From NCBI GenBank assembly GCA_031255375.1, contig JAIRSP010000081.1, positions 1 to 8,666 of the forward strand: 8,666 nucleotides of DNA, given 5' to 3'. Below are positions 8,092 to 8,666 of the stretch, piece after piece. The stretch comes from Endomicrobium sp. GTDB taxonomy: Bacteria > Elusimicrobiota > Endomicrobiia > Endomicrobiales > Endomicrobiaceae. The notes beneath the pieces are model-generated. The model was not told the origin of the DNA. It saw only the letters and a list, made by a program, of their open reading frames with translations, and ran no database searches. The translations under genes and the position numbers were made by a program. Each line of letters opens with the position of its first letter. Position 1 is the stretch's first letter.

Positions 8092-8103
8092 AATATTTTT
8101 TTT
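8079..8103 (+). terminator. Weak intrinsic-terminator-like element at the end of rpsG
   Basis: TTACC (8079-8083) and GGTAA (8087-8091) can form a 5-bp stem with a 3-nt loop that includes the rpsG stop codon. After four bases a run of eight T follows (8096-8103). The stem is short and the bases encode the conserved HYRW end of S7, so it may be fortuitous or only partly terminating. It precedes a promoter-like sequence, which makes a transcription-unit boundary conceivable. Confidence 0.25.
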
Positions 8104-8120
8104 GTCATTTTATGAATTTT

Positions 8121-8148
8121 TTGACTAAGTGAAAATAATAAATATATT
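8121..8148 (+). promoter_or_regulatory. Candidate sigma70-type promoter upstream of fusA
   Basis: TTGACT (8121-8126, 5 of 6 to TTGACA) and TATATT (8143-8148, 5 of 6 to TATAAT) are separated by 16 nt. The predicted start, near 8155, would leave only about 18 nt before the fusA ATG and put the ribosome binding site at the very 5' end, which lowers the confidence. The rest of the spacer is AT-rich, with T-runs at 8096-8103 and 8117-8122. Confidence 0.3.
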
Positions 8149-8154
8149 TTAGAT

Positions 8155-8159
8155 GAGGA
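8155..8159 (+). promoter_or_regulatory. Ribosome binding site of fusA
   Basis: GAGGA lies 13 nt before the ATG at 8173, farther than usual. An in-frame TAA (8170-8172) directly precedes that ATG, so no upstream start is possible and the start choice is firm despite the spacing. Confidence 0.5.
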
Positions 8160-8172
8160 TTTTATATAATAA

Positions 8173-8666
8173 ATGACCATTAGAGAACGCGCATTAAGTA
8201 AAGTTAGAAATTTTGGGATAGCAGCACATATTGATGCTGGTAAAACAACGACTACAGAAAGAATCTTGTATTATACTGGAAGAACGCACAGAATTGGCGA
8301 GGTGCATGATGGAACAGCAACAATGGATTGGATGGATCAAGAAAAAGAAAGAGGTATTACAATAACTTCTGCTGCTACATACTGCAAGTGGCAAGATATG
8401 CAGTTTAACATTATCGATACACCTGGACATGTAGATTTTACAGCAGAGGTTGAGAGATCGTTAAGGGTTTTGGATGGAGTAGTTGTTGTATTCGATTCTG
8501 GCAACGGAGTTGAACCTCAGTCTGAAACAGTTTGGAGACAAGCTGATAAATATGAAGTTCCAAGGATTGTTTTTTCAAATAAAATGGATAAGATTGGCGC
8601 AGATTTTTTTATGGTTGTTGATGATATAAAAGAAAAACTTGGAGCAAATCCTCTTCCAATACAAAT
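8173..8666 (+). CDS. fusA: Elongation factor G, N-terminal 164 residues (3' end outside window)
   Basis: EF-G is the GTPase that drives tRNA-mRNA translocation on the ribosome and, with RRF, ribosome recycling. The visible part is the G domain: G1/P-loop [12 protein letters not shown] (residues 18-29, K24), the switch I end RGITI (T63), G3 DTPGH (82-86) and G4 NKMD (136-139), all intact. [15 protein letters not shown] (113-127) is a characteristic EF-G stretch. The hallmark sequence [21 protein letters not shown] fits ordinary translocation EF-G and distinguishes it from EF-Tu, LepA and tetracycline-resistance ribosomal protection proteins; a paralogue (EF-G2 type) is less likely given the str-operon position but cannot be excluded without domains II-V. 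The start is fixed by an in-frame TAA immediately before the ATG. The gene runs off the window after 164 codons plus two bases; the full length is normally about 690-700 residues. Residues governing fusidic acid response in later domains are not visible. Confidence 0.98.
   Translation, partial: MTIRERALSKVRNFGIAAHIDAGKTTTTERILYYTGRTHRIGEVHDGTATMDWMDQEKERGITITSAATYCKWQDMQFNIIDTPGHVDFTAEVERSLRVLDGVVVVFDSGNGVEPQSETVWRQADKYEVPRIVFSNKMDKIGADFFMVVDDIKEKLGANPLPIQ

Noticed and set aside
8165..8170. TATAAT just before the fusA start codon
   Set aside because: Transcription would begin inside the coding sequence, and no -35 was identified at the right distance.
8153..8176. 7-codon frame (MRILYNK) whose TGA overlaps the fusA ATG as ATGA
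   Set aside because: The geometry suggests translational coupling, but there is no ribosome binding site and the frame coincides with the fusA ribosome site and AT-rich spacer.
8194..8430. Reverse-strand open frame of 78 codons opposite fusA
   Set aside because: It is antisense to the conserved EF-G G domain and resembles no protein; the same holds for the other reverse-strand frames over rpoB and rpoC.
1..8666. Possible novel accessory or defence system
   Set aside because: Every substantial frame is a recognised core gene in conserved order; no repeats array, integrase, transposase or unknown gene is present.

Overview
The window is one continuous, co-directional housekeeping locus on the + strand: rpoB (3' part) - rpoC - rpsL - rpsG - fusA (5' part). 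This is the classical join of the RNA polymerase beta/beta' genes to the str operon (ribosomal proteins S12 and S7, elongation factor EF-G). I see no mobile element, CRISPR array, tRNA, rRNA, toxin or defence gene, and no exciting new system. The interest lies in protein architecture and in the intercistronic control regions.

Organism. The DNA is AT-rich (hand-counted 60-base lines range from about 17 to 38 % GC) and uses the standard bacterial code, with TAA and TGA stops and TGG for Trp. Beta' carries a long insertion inside the trigger loop (SI3-type, about 185 residues). That is a hallmark of many Gram-negative lineages and argues against Firmicutes, Mollicutes and Actinobacteria despite the low GC. 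A nine-residue lead-in to the bridge helix (PQKKLTGGVGEIIE) resembles, from memory, Bacteroidota, PVC and Elusimicrobiota sequences. My best guess is an AT-rich uncultured or host-associated bacterium, possibly Elusimicrobiota (Endomicrobia-like) or a relative. This is inference without a database search and should be held loosely.

Layout. 1-2175: C-terminal 724 residues of beta, starting exactly at rifampicin cluster II. A 32-nt gap follows. 2208-6980: beta', 1590 residues, large for the family because of an insertion of about 185 residues near the N-terminus. 6981-7043: a 63-nt gap with an 11-bp hairpin abutting the rpsL ribosome binding site. 7044-7436: S12. 7437-7611: an unusually roomy 175-nt gap with a hairpin straddling the rpsL stop and a perfect extended -10 promoter element. 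7612-8091: S7. 8092-8172: an 81-nt gap with a weak terminator-like element and a sigma70-like promoter. 8173-8666: the first 164 residues of EF-G, cut by the window edge.

Together the genes make the catalytic core of RNA polymerase, two 30S proteins (decoding centre and 16S head assembly) and the translocase. The spacer elements suggest that rpsL, rpsG and fusA may be adjusted separately from rpoBC, but this is prediction only.
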